Source: Bacteroidota bacterium (GTDB lineage: Bacteria; Bacteroidota; Ignavibacteria; Kapaibacteriales; UBA2268). Taken from it: a DNA stretch of 21,363 nt. This document shows positions 1 through 7,632 of this stretch, in pieces. Below the pieces are notes generated by a model. That model had not been told where the DNA came from and did not search any database. It was given only the letters and a program-made list of their open reading frames with translations. The stretch lies in contig DAHXMP010000439.1 in assembly GCA_027371665.1 (NCBI GenBank), positions 1 to 21,363 of the forward strand, in the 5' to 3' direction. Position 1 is the first letter of the stretch. Each line of letters opens with the position of its first letter. The translations under genes were made by a program, and so were the position numbers.

Positions 1-237
1 TTGATTAAGGTGTTTATGCGTACTTGCATCTTTAGCAAAAACTATAACGCCGCTTGTTTCTTTATCAAGTCTGTGAATCGTAAAAATATTAGTGTATTTT
101 TTTTTCAGGGAGTCATAAAGATTCAGCAAACCTCTTTCATAACGGTCAGGTATTGTTAAAACACCGGCAGGTTTGTTTAAAACAATGATAGAATCATCTT
201 CATATAAAATATCAATTATATCTTTTTTAGAAGTCAT
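1..237 (-). CDS. RluA-family RNA pseudouridine synthase (N-terminal part, cut by window edge)
   Basis: Translating the minus strand from the ATG at 235-237 gives 79 residues, open to the window edge. The product begins almost directly with the catalytic-domain segment (ILYEDDSIIVLNKPAG, about residues 9-24). It then shows the family signature HRLDKETSGVIVFAK near residues 55-69. In this family the Asp of HRLD is the catalytic residue that isomerises uridine to pseudouridine in rRNA or tRNA. There is no room for an N-terminal S4 domain, so it resembles the short RluA-like members rather than RluC/RluD. It lies 49 bp downstream of folD on the same strand and may be cotranscribed with it. The substrate cannot be assigned. 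The C-terminal two thirds lie outside the window. Confidence 0.9.
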   Translation of the reverse strand, partial: MTSKKDIIDILYEDDSIIVLNKPAGVLTIPDRYERGLLNLYDSLKKKYTNIFTIHRLDKETSGVIVFAKDASTHKHLNQ

Positions 238-286
238 ATATAATATAGATGCTGTTTGATTGAATCCTGTTCAAAAAGTCAAAAGA

Positions 287-1165
287 TTATATTTCACCTG
301 AAGCGGATTTATATGTATTTGACATTAACATTGCAACTGTCATTAACCCTACACCGCCCGGAACCGGTGTAATGGCTGAGGCTTTTTCCATGACCGAATC
401 GAAATCAACATCTCCGACAATAAGATATCCTTTTTCTTTACTTTTGTCAACGACACGATTGATGCCGACATCTATAATTACAACTCCATCTTTAACATCA
501 TCCGATTTAATAAACTTAGGAACACCGATAGCAGTTATCAGAATATCTGCCTGTTTGGTATAATATCTGATATCGGGTGCAGCAGTATGGCATATAGTAA
601 CAATTGCATTTGCATTTGGTTTTTTTTGATATAAGAGATTTGCAATCGGTTTCCCAACGATATTGCTTCTTCCAACCACAACAACATGTTTACCTTTTGT
701 CTGAATATTATATCTTTTCATTAACTCGATAATACCGGCAGGTGTGCATGGCACAAATCCCGGCAAACCTATTACAAGCCTTCCGAAACTTTCAGGATGG
801 AAACCGTCAACATCTTTCAAAGGAGAAATTGAATTAATTACTTTCGCTTCATCAATATGTTTTGGTAAAGGTAATTGCACTAATATTCCGTGAATAGAAG
901 AATCATTATTCCATTGTTCAACGTAATTAAGAACTGTTTTTTCATCAGTATCTTCAGAAAGTCTAATAACAATGGACTTAAACCCGAGTTCAGCACACGC
1001 TTTTTCTTTTGAAGCCACATATGATTTCGCTGCAGGATTCTCGCCAACCAGTAAAAGTGCCAATCCGGGCTGAATCCCTTTTTCAACAACTAATTTTTTT
1101 GTTTTTTCTTTAATCTCTTCTTTAATCTGTGCTGAAATCAGTTTGCCATCAATAATCTGAGCCAT
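287..1165 (-). CDS. folD: Bifunctional methylenetetrahydrofolate dehydrogenase / methenyltetrahydrofolate cyclohydrolase
   Basis: FolD interconverts 5,10-methylene-, 5,10-methenyl- and 10-formyl-tetrahydrofolate in the cytosol, using NAD(P), and feeds purine and formyl-methionine synthesis. The 292-aa product has the usual length. It carries YVASKEKAC (residues 49-57, catalytic Lys53), GILVQLPLP (93-101, Gln97), KDVDGFHP (117-124, Asp120), the nucleotide-binding VVVGRSNIVGKP (162-173) and the C-terminal TPVPGGVGLMTVAML (266-280). These positions match the E. coli active-site residues almost one for one. I chose the ATG at 1163-1165: an AAGGG lies a few bases upstream and the protein then starts MAQIIDGK, as is typical. 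An in-frame TTG at 1186 would add seven residues and is less likely. It sits between the barrel protein upstream and the pseudouridine synthase downstream, all on one strand. Confidence 0.97.
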   Translation of the reverse strand: MAQIIDGKLISAQIKEEIKEKTKKLVVEKGIQPGLALLLVGENPAAKSYVASKEKACAELGFKSIVIRLSEDTDEKTVLNYVEQWNNDSSIHGILVQLPLPKHIDEAKVINSISPLKDVDGFHPESFGRLVIGLPGFVPCTPAGIIELMKRYNIQTKGKHVVVVGRSNIVGKPIANLLYQKKPNANAIVTICHTAAPDIRYYTKQADILITAIGVPKFIKSDDVKDGVVIIDVGINRVVDKSKEKGYLIVGDVDFDSVMEKASAITPVPGGVGLMTVAMLMSNTYKSASGEI

Positions 1166-1207
1166 GATACCCTTTTTTTTATTCAAAATAAAATTCTTAA
1201 AATTAAA

Positions 1208-2512
1208 TTAAAAACTAACTTCAATACCACCTGTAAAAATATTGAATTTACTGACGTTGTAATCCAGAAAAACAGCAATGGGACCTATTTGATATGATGC
1301 ACCGATAACCCACTTAAAATTGAAATCATTAATTCTAATATTTGAAGTTTGCTTAACAGAATCACCGGGAAAACCACGTGCCGGATCCGGGGGCATTAAA
1401 ACAAATACGCTATCTTTTGAATTCGGAACCGGAACGTATTTGCCCTCAATTAATCCTAACTGCCATTGTAAAGCAATAGGTAAAGTAAAAGTAAAGTCCG
1501 AATTTATATTAATTGATTCAAAAGAGAACCCGCTATAAAAATTTAACTTATCATCCAAATAGCTTTTCCCAATTTGGAGATTAAAATCCCAAAATGTAGC
1601 CATAGTATTTAATTTGCTGCTCGTTACTCCGATATCGTTTTTAAGGCTGGTACCCTGATAAACTGCCTGTACAGCCATATCAAAAGGCATGCCCGGGAAA
1701 TATTGTGATATACTGTGTTTCAGGCCAATTCCCCAAAAAGCAAAATGGCCAATGTTTGAACCCATATATACAGGAGGTATGAACCGAATCAACATTTCAG
1801 TGCCAAACAGAGACCCGATTTCAAATTGTGGAACTATTGCAAACATAGTATTAATATTTGCACCGGGAGGTAATGCAAAACTTTCAGGAAACTTGGCTAT
1901 TGTAGCTATTAGTGTATCTTGAAAAGATTTTGGAAGAAATTGATAGACCGGATTACTCCTTACAAGTGAATCTAATGCATTATGTGGCAAATAGAATAGT
2001 GTGTCTTGTTTTCCAAGAATTGTAGCAGAATTCTGAGGAACTTTTATCAATCCTTTATGAGCACCATAAATTCCATCATAGAGAACCGTCTTTAGTGCAT
2101 AATACATTAATCCGGCTGTGTCTTTAATTATTATTTTTTGATGCATAAGATCTATATCGGCATATTTCTGAAGCTCTCCCCATGTCTGTGGATTACTAAT
2201 ATCGAAGTATGCTGTTGGAAGTTGAGGGCTATATGTCTTTTGGTTGTCCCTTACAAAGCCAAGCATGGTGTTCACACTGATTTTGAAATAAGGTTTATCA
2301 ACTTCGGAAGGCACATAAGCCTGGTTAAAAAAGCGGGAGTTTGAAGTTGCATTTATTGATTCAACCATCGGCTGAAGGTACGGCACTCCGTTAAGTTCAA
2401 AAATATCCTTACCAAAAGCCCTTGCAAGATTTACCGTATTCCAGTCAATTTCCGCATAAGAAATAATTGGAACCATGATAATCAATATATAAAATATTAA
2501 TTTATTGCTCAT
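1208..2512 (-). CDS. Predicted outer-membrane beta-barrel protein, family uncertain
   Basis: The 434-aa product starts with a clear signal peptide: a Lys near the start, a hydrophobic run to about residue 19, and a likely cut after SYA at residue 20. The mature part is rich in alternating hydrophobic/polar stretches, aromatic residues and Gly. The second half (about 235-434) reads as successive amphipathic strands separated by polar turns, and the chain ends in EVSF with a terminal Phe, as outer-membrane barrels often do. The segment GIGLKHSISQYFPGMP (near 260-275) recalls the Bacteroidota barrel family DUF6588, but that is from memory and uncertain. The N-terminal third has no fold I can name. 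It is likely an envelope protein of unknown function. It lies 41 bp downstream of the small membrane protein gene and 42 bp upstream of folD, which may only reflect shared direction. Confidence 0.8.
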   Translation of the reverse strand: MSNKLIFYILIIMVPIISYAEIDWNTVNLARAFGKDIFELNGVPYLQPMVESINATSNSRFFNQAYVPSEVDKPYFKISVNTMLGFVRDNQKTYSPQLPTAYFDISNPQTWGELQKYADIDLMHQKIIIKDTAGLMYYALKTVLYDGIYGAHKGLIKVPQNSATILGKQDTLFYLPHNALDSLVRSNPVYQFLPKSFQDTLIATIAKFPESFALPPGANINTMFAIVPQFEIGSLFGTEMLIRFIPPVYMGSNIGHFAFWGIGLKHSISQYFPGMPFDMAVQAVYQGTSLKNDIGVTSSKLNTMATFWDFNLQIGKSYLDDKLNFYSGFSFESININSDFTFTLPIALQWQLGLIEGKYVPVPNSKDSVFVLMPPDPARGFPGDSVKQTSNIRINDFNFKWVIGASYQIGPIAVFLDYNVSKFNIFTGGIEVSF

Positions 2513-2553
2513 AAAATAACCGCTGAAAAAATATCAATTTGTTATCAAATTAG

Positions 2554-2742
2554 CTATCTCATAAACCTTTTGTATATAATCATATAAATCGGTAATGCAA
2601 TGAAGAAAATACACAATAAAATTATGAAAATAAATCCGACATCAAATACAAAACGAATTGTTGCAAATATCATTTGCCAAATTACTAGAAATACAATTAT
2701 TGCTGCTACAATTGCAATCAGCCATGAAATCAATTTTTTCAA
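2554..2742 (-). CDS. Small two-helix membrane protein, unknown function
   Basis: This encodes 62 residues, almost entirely hydrophobic. One segment spans about residues 5-30 and a second about 33-56, with a basic tail ending KRFMR, so the predicted form is a two-pass inner-membrane protein. The start codon is TTG at 2740-2742. The choice is supported by a strong GAGGGG Shine-Dalgarno sequence ending six bases upstream, one of the best ribosome sites in this window. No in-frame ATG exists before the middle of the first helix. No family is recognised. It lies between the EamA transporter gene (65 bp upstream) and the barrel protein gene (41 bp downstream) on the same strand. Confidence 0.6.
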   Translation of the reverse strand: MKKLISWLIAIVAAIIVFLVIWQMIFATIRFVFDVGFIFIILLCIFFIALPIYMIIYKRFMR

Positions 2743-2807
2743 ATTTCACCCCTCTAAATAAAGACATGTACAAACTTACGAAATTTAGAACAATTCATAT
2801 GTCTGAA

Positions 2808-3713
2808 CTAAACTGTTTTTATAGCCTTTTTCCACTTGTATGAAGTAATTTGTTGCAGAACTATACCCCCAATAATAATGATTAAGCCTAAGATTGAAGT
2901 AAATAATATTTTTTCTCCTAGAATATAATGAATAAACACAAGAGATATAAAAGGAGAAATATAAATCAGTGTTGAGACTGTTGCCGTCGTCTTAGACCAT
3001 TTAAGAGCATTCAGCCAAAACACAAATGTTAATCCCATTTCAAAAGTACCCACATAAGCGGCAGGGAGCAAGACTTTAACATTAGGTAAAGAGATTTGTC
3101 CAAAAACTAAATTATAAATTAATATGAACATAAAACCAAAAATAAAATTCAGAAAAAGTTTGATAAGAGCGTCTCGTTTATCCTTTAAATTAAACAGCCA
3201 ATATAAAGCCCAGATTACTGAACTGCCAAGTGCTAAGATAACACCTGCAGTATTGAACGAAGACCAATTCAAAAGTGTCCCCTTTGTCGAAATGATTACA
3301 ACGCCAATAAAGCTAATCAAGACAGATAATATACTGATTACCCTGATTTTTTGTTTTAATATTGGTATTGACATAAGAACGAGCATAACACCCCATGTGT
3401 AATTAAGGGGTTGTGCAAGTTGTGCAGGCAAAAGTGAATATGCATTGAAAAGAACGGTATAATATAAGAACGGATTTAGAAATCCGAGAAGTGCTGAATA
3501 AATAATTTGATTTACTTGACTCTCTTTTATAAGCAACAGTTTTCCCTTTAATAATAATATTGAAAATAATACAAGGAGTGAAGTCATTGATGAAAACAAC
3601 AACAGTTGTGCAGAGTCCATCTCTTTAAGTGCTAACTTGAAAACAGTCGCAACTGTTGACCAGCAAATCACCGATAACAAAGCAAAAAAATATGACCTAA
3701 ACTGATTTGTCAT
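2808..3713 (-). CDS. EamA/DMT-family membrane transporter
   Basis: This is a 301-aa polytopic inner-membrane protein with about ten hydrophobic segments in two similar halves, the pattern of the drug/metabolite transporter (EamA, RhaT-like) superfamily. Family-like features are the first helix with SVICWSTVATVFK (near 14-26), a loop ending in QPLNYTWGVMLVL in the first half, and GTFEMGLTFVFWLNALKW followed by a Thr/Ser-rich helix near the C-terminus. Such proteins usually export amino acids, metabolites or small drugs; the substrate cannot be read from sequence. The ATG at 3711-3713 has an AT-rich leader without an evident Shine-Dalgarno sequence. It heads the minus-strand run that ends at position 1, and the region 3714-3856 upstream is a divergent, AT-rich promoter region in which I see no clear promoter consensus. 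Confidence 0.9.
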   Translation of the reverse strand: MTNQFRSYFFALLSVICWSTVATVFKLALKEMDSAQLLLFSSMTSLLVLFSILLLKGKLLLIKESQVNQIIYSALLGFLNPFLYYTVLFNAYSLLPAQLAQPLNYTWGVMLVLMSIPILKQKIRVISILSVLISFIGVVIISTKGTLLNWSSFNTAGVILALGSSVIWALYWLFNLKDKRDALIKLFLNFIFGFMFILIYNLVFGQISLPNVKVLLPAAYVGTFEMGLTFVFWLNALKWSKTTATVSTLIYISPFISLVFIHYILGEKILFTSILGLIIIIGGIVLQQITSYKWKKAIKTV

Positions 3714-3856
3714 TTTAATATAAATAATTGAAGTATTATTTACTTATTCAAAAACAATTCTTTTATAAAAAGTAATTTTTTGTCATTAAACAAATTCCTA
3801 TTTATATCTATTAAAACTGTATTTTGTTTTTTTTTAAAATTACTGAATAAAATATA

Positions 3857-3988
3857 ATGGGTAAAAAAAAGGACAAAAAAAAGAAAAAATTAAAAAAGAA
3901 AGAGTACAAAAAGCTTAAGAAAAAATTAAAGAAACTCAGATGTAAGGGTAAATATTGCGAAGGCAGATGTACAGGAAAATGTAAGTAA
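3857..3988 (+). CDS. Micro-ORF: 43-aa lysine-rich peptide with four cysteines
   Basis: An ATG at 3857 opens a 43-residue frame ending in TAA at 3986-3988. Residues 1-27 are mostly Lys (MGKKKDKKKKK onward) with a few Leu, Glu and Tyr. The last 15 residues read CKGKYCEGRCTGKCK, with cysteines at 29, 34, 38 and 42 and a repeated Cys-x-Gly-Lys/Arg unit. Lys codons alternate between AAA and AAG rather than forming a plain poly-A tract, which favours real coding. An AT-rich hairpin followed by a T run directly after the stop could end its own transcript. No Shine-Dalgarno sequence is visible, as for several genes here. I do not recognise a family. The charge suggests binding to an acidic partner such as nucleic acid, and the cysteines could bind metal or form disulfides; both are inference. 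Confidence 0.55.
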   Translation: MGKKKDKKKKKLKKKEYKKLKKKLKKLRCKGKYCEGRCTGKCK

Positions 3989-4020
3989 AAATTACTTTGT
4001 ACTAAAAAGTATTTTTTTTT
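3987..4020 (+). terminator. Possible intrinsic terminator after the micro-ORF
   Basis: TACTTT (3993-3998) and AAAGTA (4006-4011) form a 6-bp stem with a 7-base loop. With one bulged T, the A run at 3987-3991 can also pair with the first Ts after the stem. Nine Ts follow at 4012-4020. The stem is nearly all A-T, so its strength is doubtful, but its position immediately after the stop codon fits a terminator. Confidence 0.4.
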
Positions 4021-4075
4021 CATACTCCATTTTATTAAATTCAAATTTATACATTTATAAATATACGTGAGATTC

Positions 4076-6628
4076 ATGGTTAAAAATAACAAAGCTGATA
4101 TTCCGGATAACTTAAGTAACAAACAAGTCAAAATTTCTCCTAAAAAAAGATTTGATAATATTATCAGAGCTATGAGGGTCTTATCCGATGAGCTTGATTA
4201 TGAGAGGCTTTGTAAGAAGATAATCAAAGAGATAGAAAAATTAAATATTGCCGATAGAATCGTTTTACTTAATAACAATAATATCGAAGGTAAATTATTC
4301 CTTGAATACGGCATAAACAAAACCGATAATGAAATTGTTAATTATCGCTCAACATTGTTCACTAACTCTAAAATTTTACCTAATGATGTCATCACAAAAT
4401 CATTACTTGAAAAAAAAATGATTTTGGGAAAAGAACCTTTTGAAGACGTAATATTAAAATCAGATAAATATGTAGAATTAATAAAACCAATGTCTTTATT
4501 GTGTCTTCCTATAATCTACCAAAATGAACTCATTGGAATGATATATTTAGAAAATTATGCAAGTAAAGATATTTTCCAGCCACAAGTAATAGATGAATTG
4601 AAAATTTTAGCAAGTCAAGCCGGGATATCACTTAAAAACACTAAACAATATAAATCTTTAGAAAAATCATTCGAGCTCGAGCAATTATCGAGAAGAACTG
4701 AAGAAAATTATTCAGAACTCAAAAATGAATTAATTTCTAATATATCACTCGAACTTAACACCCGTTTAAACGGAATAATTGGAATAACCGAATCATTAAT
4801 TAGAGGTACGGCCGGTAAATTAACGGAAGACGTTGAATACAACCTGTCCCTTATCTCTTCAACAGGAAAACAAATTTCATTTATTGCAAATGATATTCTC
4901 GATTTTTCAAAACTGGAAACAACAGAAATTGTGCTCAAAAGAAAACCTGTTGACTTGAAAAAAATTGCTAACTATGTTGGAAGTTTATCCGGAATATTGA
5001 TTGGCGATAAACCCATCAAATTCAGAAATAAAATTGGCAGGGACATTCCTTTAGTTCTTGGTGATGAGAATAAAATTCAGTTTGTATTATACGATTTAGT
5101 TAATAACGCAATTAAATATACTAAGGAAGGAGCTATTGTTGTAAGTGCAGATATTGTAGATAAAATGGTTGAAGTATCTGTTTCGGATACAGGTGTGGGA
5201 ATTACTCCTGATATGCTTGGTTCAATATTTAAAAAAATATCCGATATTAAAACGGCAGCACAGAAAAAAGGATTTTCAGGTTTTAGCCTGGCAATTGACA
5301 AATATCTCGTTGAGCTCCATAAGGGGACAATAAATGTCGAATCGAAGGTCAATGAAGGAAGCCGTTTTAGTTTTACACTGCCTTTGTTTGATGAAAAAAA
5401 ATTTAATAAGAAATATAAAACCCTGAAACCATTTGAAACATCCCTCGATCCGGAACCTGATACTATTGATACTGATAAATCGGTTTATCATAAAGGCATC
5501 AATATTTTGGTTGTTGACGATGAACCCTTAATGGCACAATTGATAAAAAATTATTTTGCTCTTTACAATTATAATATTGAAATAAGATTAGACGGATATT
5601 CAACAATCAAATCATTAGAGAAAGGAGATGAATATGACCTGATAATTCTTGACATCATGATGCCCGACATTAGTGGTTTAGAAGTAGCAAGACAAATCCG
5701 GCAAAAATATTCTTTGTTTGAATTGCCTATTCTTATAATTACTGCCAGAAATCAAATTGCTGATTTAGTTGAGGGATTTGAAGCCGGAGCAAATGATTAT
5801 CTATTGAAACCGTTTGACGGCAACGAACTTGTTTCAAGGGCTAAGACTCTCATTAAACTAAGGAGACTTACTAAGGTCAACCTGATTCTCCAGGAGGCAA
5901 CCGAATTTAAAAATCCATTTATTAATATGACAGTTCATGACCTTAAGAATCCCTTAAATGTTATCCAGGGAATTTCTTTAATGTTGAAAGACTATTATGG
6001 CAAAGAATCCGAACAAACTGAAATGTTAAGCCTTATTAACGAATCGTCAACATTAATGTCTAATTTGATTAATGAACTTCTTGAAAACGCTCATCTGGAA
6101 AGCGGGAAAGTTGCTGTTAATAAAAGCGAAATAAATATGAATGATGTTGTCAAGGAAGTATTGACAAACAATAAAGCCCGTGCCAATTCAAAGGAACAGA
6201 CATTAGTTTTTTCACCGGGGCCGGAATCTTCCTCTTTTATTAACGGAGATAACATAAGGCTCCATGAAATTATTGATAATTTAATAAACAATGCTATTAA
6301 ATTTTCTCCTAAAGGAAAATCTATTTTCGTTACAGTAAAAAATGTTAAAGCACAAAAAAATATAAAGTATGTCAGATGTGAAATTAGAGACGAAGGCCCC
6401 GGTTTGACGGACGAAGATAAAGAAAAAATCTTCGGTAAATTTCAAAGGTTATCGGCAAGGTCAACCGGAGGAGAATCCTCAACGGGACTTGGCTTATCAA
6501 TCGTTAAGCAGCTCGTCGAATTACACGACGGTACAATTTGGGTTGAAAGCGAATATGGGAAAGGAACAACTTTTTTTGTTCAATTTCCTGTAAAAGATAC
6601 CGGAAAATCAATTGATTTAAAATTTTAA
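4076..6628 (+). CDS. Hybrid sensor histidine kinase: GAF, degenerate kinase, receiver, intact kinase
   Basis: The product is an 850-aa, apparently soluble signalling protein (no signal peptide or membrane helix). Domains in order, numbered from the ATG at 4076: a GAF-like sensor (about 25-190); a first HisKA/HATPase module (about 210-440); a receiver (about 474-595); a second HisKA/HATPase module (about 610-840). In the first module the H-box reads NISLELNTRL, with Leu225 where the phospho-accepting His should be. It keeps an N-box (NNAIKY) and DTGVG, but its G2 box is eroded (GFSGFSLAI). The receiver has Asp481/482, phospho-acceptor Asp526 in ILDIMMPD, Thr556 and Lys578. The second module has His621 in VHDLKNPL, an N-box (Asn739), DEGPG and TGLGLSIV. 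An upstream in-frame GTG at 4067 would add three residues; the ATG is preferred. No partner regulator gene lies next to it. Confidence 0.93.
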   Translation: MVKNNKADIPDNLSNKQVKISPKKRFDNIIRAMRVLSDELDYERLCKKIIKEIEKLNIADRIVLLNNNNIEGKLFLEYGINKTDNEIVNYRSTLFTNSKILPNDVITKSLLEKKMILGKEPFEDVILKSDKYVELIKPMSLLCLPIIYQNELIGMIYLENYASKDIFQPQVIDELKILASQAGISLKNTKQYKSLEKSFELEQLSRRTEENYSELKNELISNISLELNTRLNGIIGITESLIRGTAGKLTEDVEYNLSLISSTGKQISFIANDILDFSKLETTEIVLKRKPVDLKKIANYVGSLSGILIGDKPIKFRNKIGRDIPLVLGDENKIQFVLYDLVNNAIKYTKEGAIVVSADIVDKMVEVSVSDTGVGITPDMLGSIFKKISDIKTAAQKKGFSGFSLAIDKYLVELHKGTINVESKVNEGSRFSFTLPLFDEKKFNKKYKTLKPFETSLDPEPDTIDTDKSVYHKGINILVVDDEPLMAQLIKNYFALYNYNIEIRLDGYSTIKSLEKGDEYDLIILDIMMPDISGLEVARQIRQKYSLFELPILIITARNQIADLVEGFEAGANDYLLKPFDGNELVSRAKTLIKLRRLTKVNLILQEATEFKNPFINMTVHDLKNPLNVIQGISLMLKDYYGKESEQTEMLSLINESSTLMSNLINELLENAHLESGKVAVNKSEINMNDVVKEVLTNNKARANSKEQTLVFSPGPESSSFINGDNIRLHEIIDNLINNAIKFSPKGKSIFVTVKNVKAQKNIKYVRCEIRDEGPGLTDEDKEKIFGKFQRLSARSTGGESSTGLGLSIVKQLVELHDGTIWVESEYGKGTTFFVQFPVKDTGKSIDLKF

Positions 6629-6629
6629 T

Positions 6630-6645
6630 AAAAAAGTTCTTTTTT
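6630..6645 (+). terminator. Weak terminator-like inverted repeat after the kinase
   Basis: AAAAAAG and CTTTTTT flank a two-base centre two bases after the kinase stop codon, giving a short A-T stem that ends in a T run. It could serve as a weak intrinsic terminator between the kinase and the GYD gene. The low G+C content makes this uncertain. Confidence 0.25.
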
Positions 6646-6654
6646 CAGTTCATT

Positions 6655-6685
6655 AGATTATTTAACTTCTCTCAGATTATTTGAC
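6655..6685 (+). repeat. Two near-identical 12-bp direct repeats before the GYD gene
   Basis: AGATTATTTAAC (6655-6666) and AGATTATTTGAC (6674-6685) differ at one base and start 19 bp apart, about two helical turns. The second copy abuts the AAGGAG ribosome site of the next gene. This could be a binding site for a dimeric regulator on one face of the DNA, or simply a small tandem duplication. Confidence 0.5.
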
Positions 6686-6697
6686 AAGGAGTGTCTT

Positions 6698-6994
6698 ATG
6701 AAAACATTTATTATGATGACAAAACTGGCGCCTGAACTCGGTAAACGGGTAAAGGAAAGAAATGCTCTCGGAAGGGAATGGCTTGATAGAGTAAAAGAAA
6801 AATGTCCCGATGTAAAATTTCTTGCTCATTATGCAATTCTCGGGCAGTATGATTTTATTGATATTTATGAAGCACCCGATGACGAAACTGCCGCGAAGGT
6901 TTCTTTAATAAGCAGGGAATACGGTGCATTCGAGGCACAGAGCCTGAGTGCCATACCATATAAAAAATTTCTCAAACTGATTGACGAAATTTAG
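6698..6994 (+). CDS. GYD-domain protein
   Basis: This is a 98-aa soluble protein with the GYD-family layout. It has an N-terminal strand (MKTFIMMTKL), a charged helix, then the signature turn LGQYDFIDIYEAPDDETAAK (48-67) and the ending GAFEAQSLSAIPYKKF. The family adopts a small ferredoxin-like (dimeric alpha/beta barrel-like) fold; its biochemical role is not established. A strong AAGGAG lies six bases before the ATG, so translation is probably efficient compared with its neighbours. It is 69 bp downstream of the hybrid kinase on the same strand and may be cotranscribed with it, unless the inverted repeat between them terminates. It converges on the methyltransferase-like gene at 7037. Confidence 0.88.
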   Translation: MKTFIMMTKLAPELGKRVKERNALGREWLDRVKEKCPDVKFLAHYAILGQYDFIDIYEAPDDETAAKVSLISREYGAFEAQSLSAIPYKKFLKLIDEI

Positions 6995-7036
6995 AGAAAA
7001 GATTTATTCAATAATTCTGTGCTACTGATTTGAATT

Positions 7037-7591
7037 TCATAAAATGAAAGGTACAAATAGTTTTGTCCTTAACATGTAATTTTTGTATTCTTCACCGAAA
7101 TATTCGGTACACTCTTTCTCATCGAATTTTGCTGTTATTACAAGAAAAATAGTTGATAAAAGTGCGACTATTATTAAGAATAAAGTAATTTGCTTTAATA
7201 AAACACCCCATGCCAAAAAAATCAAAGAGCCATAAATCGGGTGCCTTATATATTTATAAATCCCCGAGCTAACTAATTCAGTTGTTTTTTCCAACTTATA
7301 TAAAGTTCTATCATTCCTTGTTTCATCAACATTTCCCATTTTTCGAAGTGTAATTAGCCCTGACAAAACCAGGAATAATGAGTATAGTAAAAATATCCAG
7401 GAAAAAATTTGATTGATACTGAAAACATTACTGTACCATTCTTTGTAATTAAAAACTATCAACACTATAATAAATTCCCAGGCAAAGAAACGATAAAAAC
7501 CATGCCTTTCGAAATGTAAAAGAATTTTTCTTGAAGCTATTACAGCAATTATGCTTAAAGAACAAAATATAATAATTTGAAAAACAGACAT
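7037..7591 (-). CDS. Isoprenylcysteine carboxyl methyltransferase-like membrane protein
   Basis: This 184-aa integral membrane protein has about five hydrophobic segments. Its C-terminal half shows the ICMT/PEMT-like signature: SGIYKYIRHPIYGSLIF (109-125, with the conserved RHP at 116-118), a membrane hairpin, then FDEKECTEYFGEEYKNY (156-172) with the Glu-rich motif that helps bind S-adenosylmethionine in this family. Bacterial members are membrane methyltransferases of mostly unknown substrate (lipid, isoprenoid or thiol), so no symbol is given. The ATG is at 7589-7591. It lies 41 bp downstream of panC on the same strand and could be its operon partner, though no functional link is evident. 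Confidence 0.85.
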   Translation of the reverse strand: MSVFQIIIFCSLSIIAVIASRKILLHFERHGFYRFFAWEFIIVLIVFNYKEWYSNVFSINQIFSWIFLLYSLFLVLSGLITLRKMGNVDETRNDRTLYKLEKTTELVSSGIYKYIRHPIYGSLIFLAWGVLLKQITLFLIIVALLSTIFLVITAKFDEKECTEYFGEEYKNYMLRTKLFVPFIL

Positions 7592-7632
7592 AGAGTAACA
7601 AAATAAATGTATTACAAATTTTTACAAGCTTA

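Noticed and set aside
3811..4131. A 106-aa minus-strand open frame rich in Phe, Leu and Ser
   Set aside because: It is the antisense of the lysine-rich micro-ORF and A-rich DNA, which reads as poly-Phe on the other strand; no ribosome site or family likeness.
7035..7049. Inverted repeat TTTCAT/ATGAAA where the GYD and methyltransferase genes converge
   Set aside because: It overlaps the last codons of the methyltransferase-like gene and is a short AT stem without a T run, weak as a terminator.
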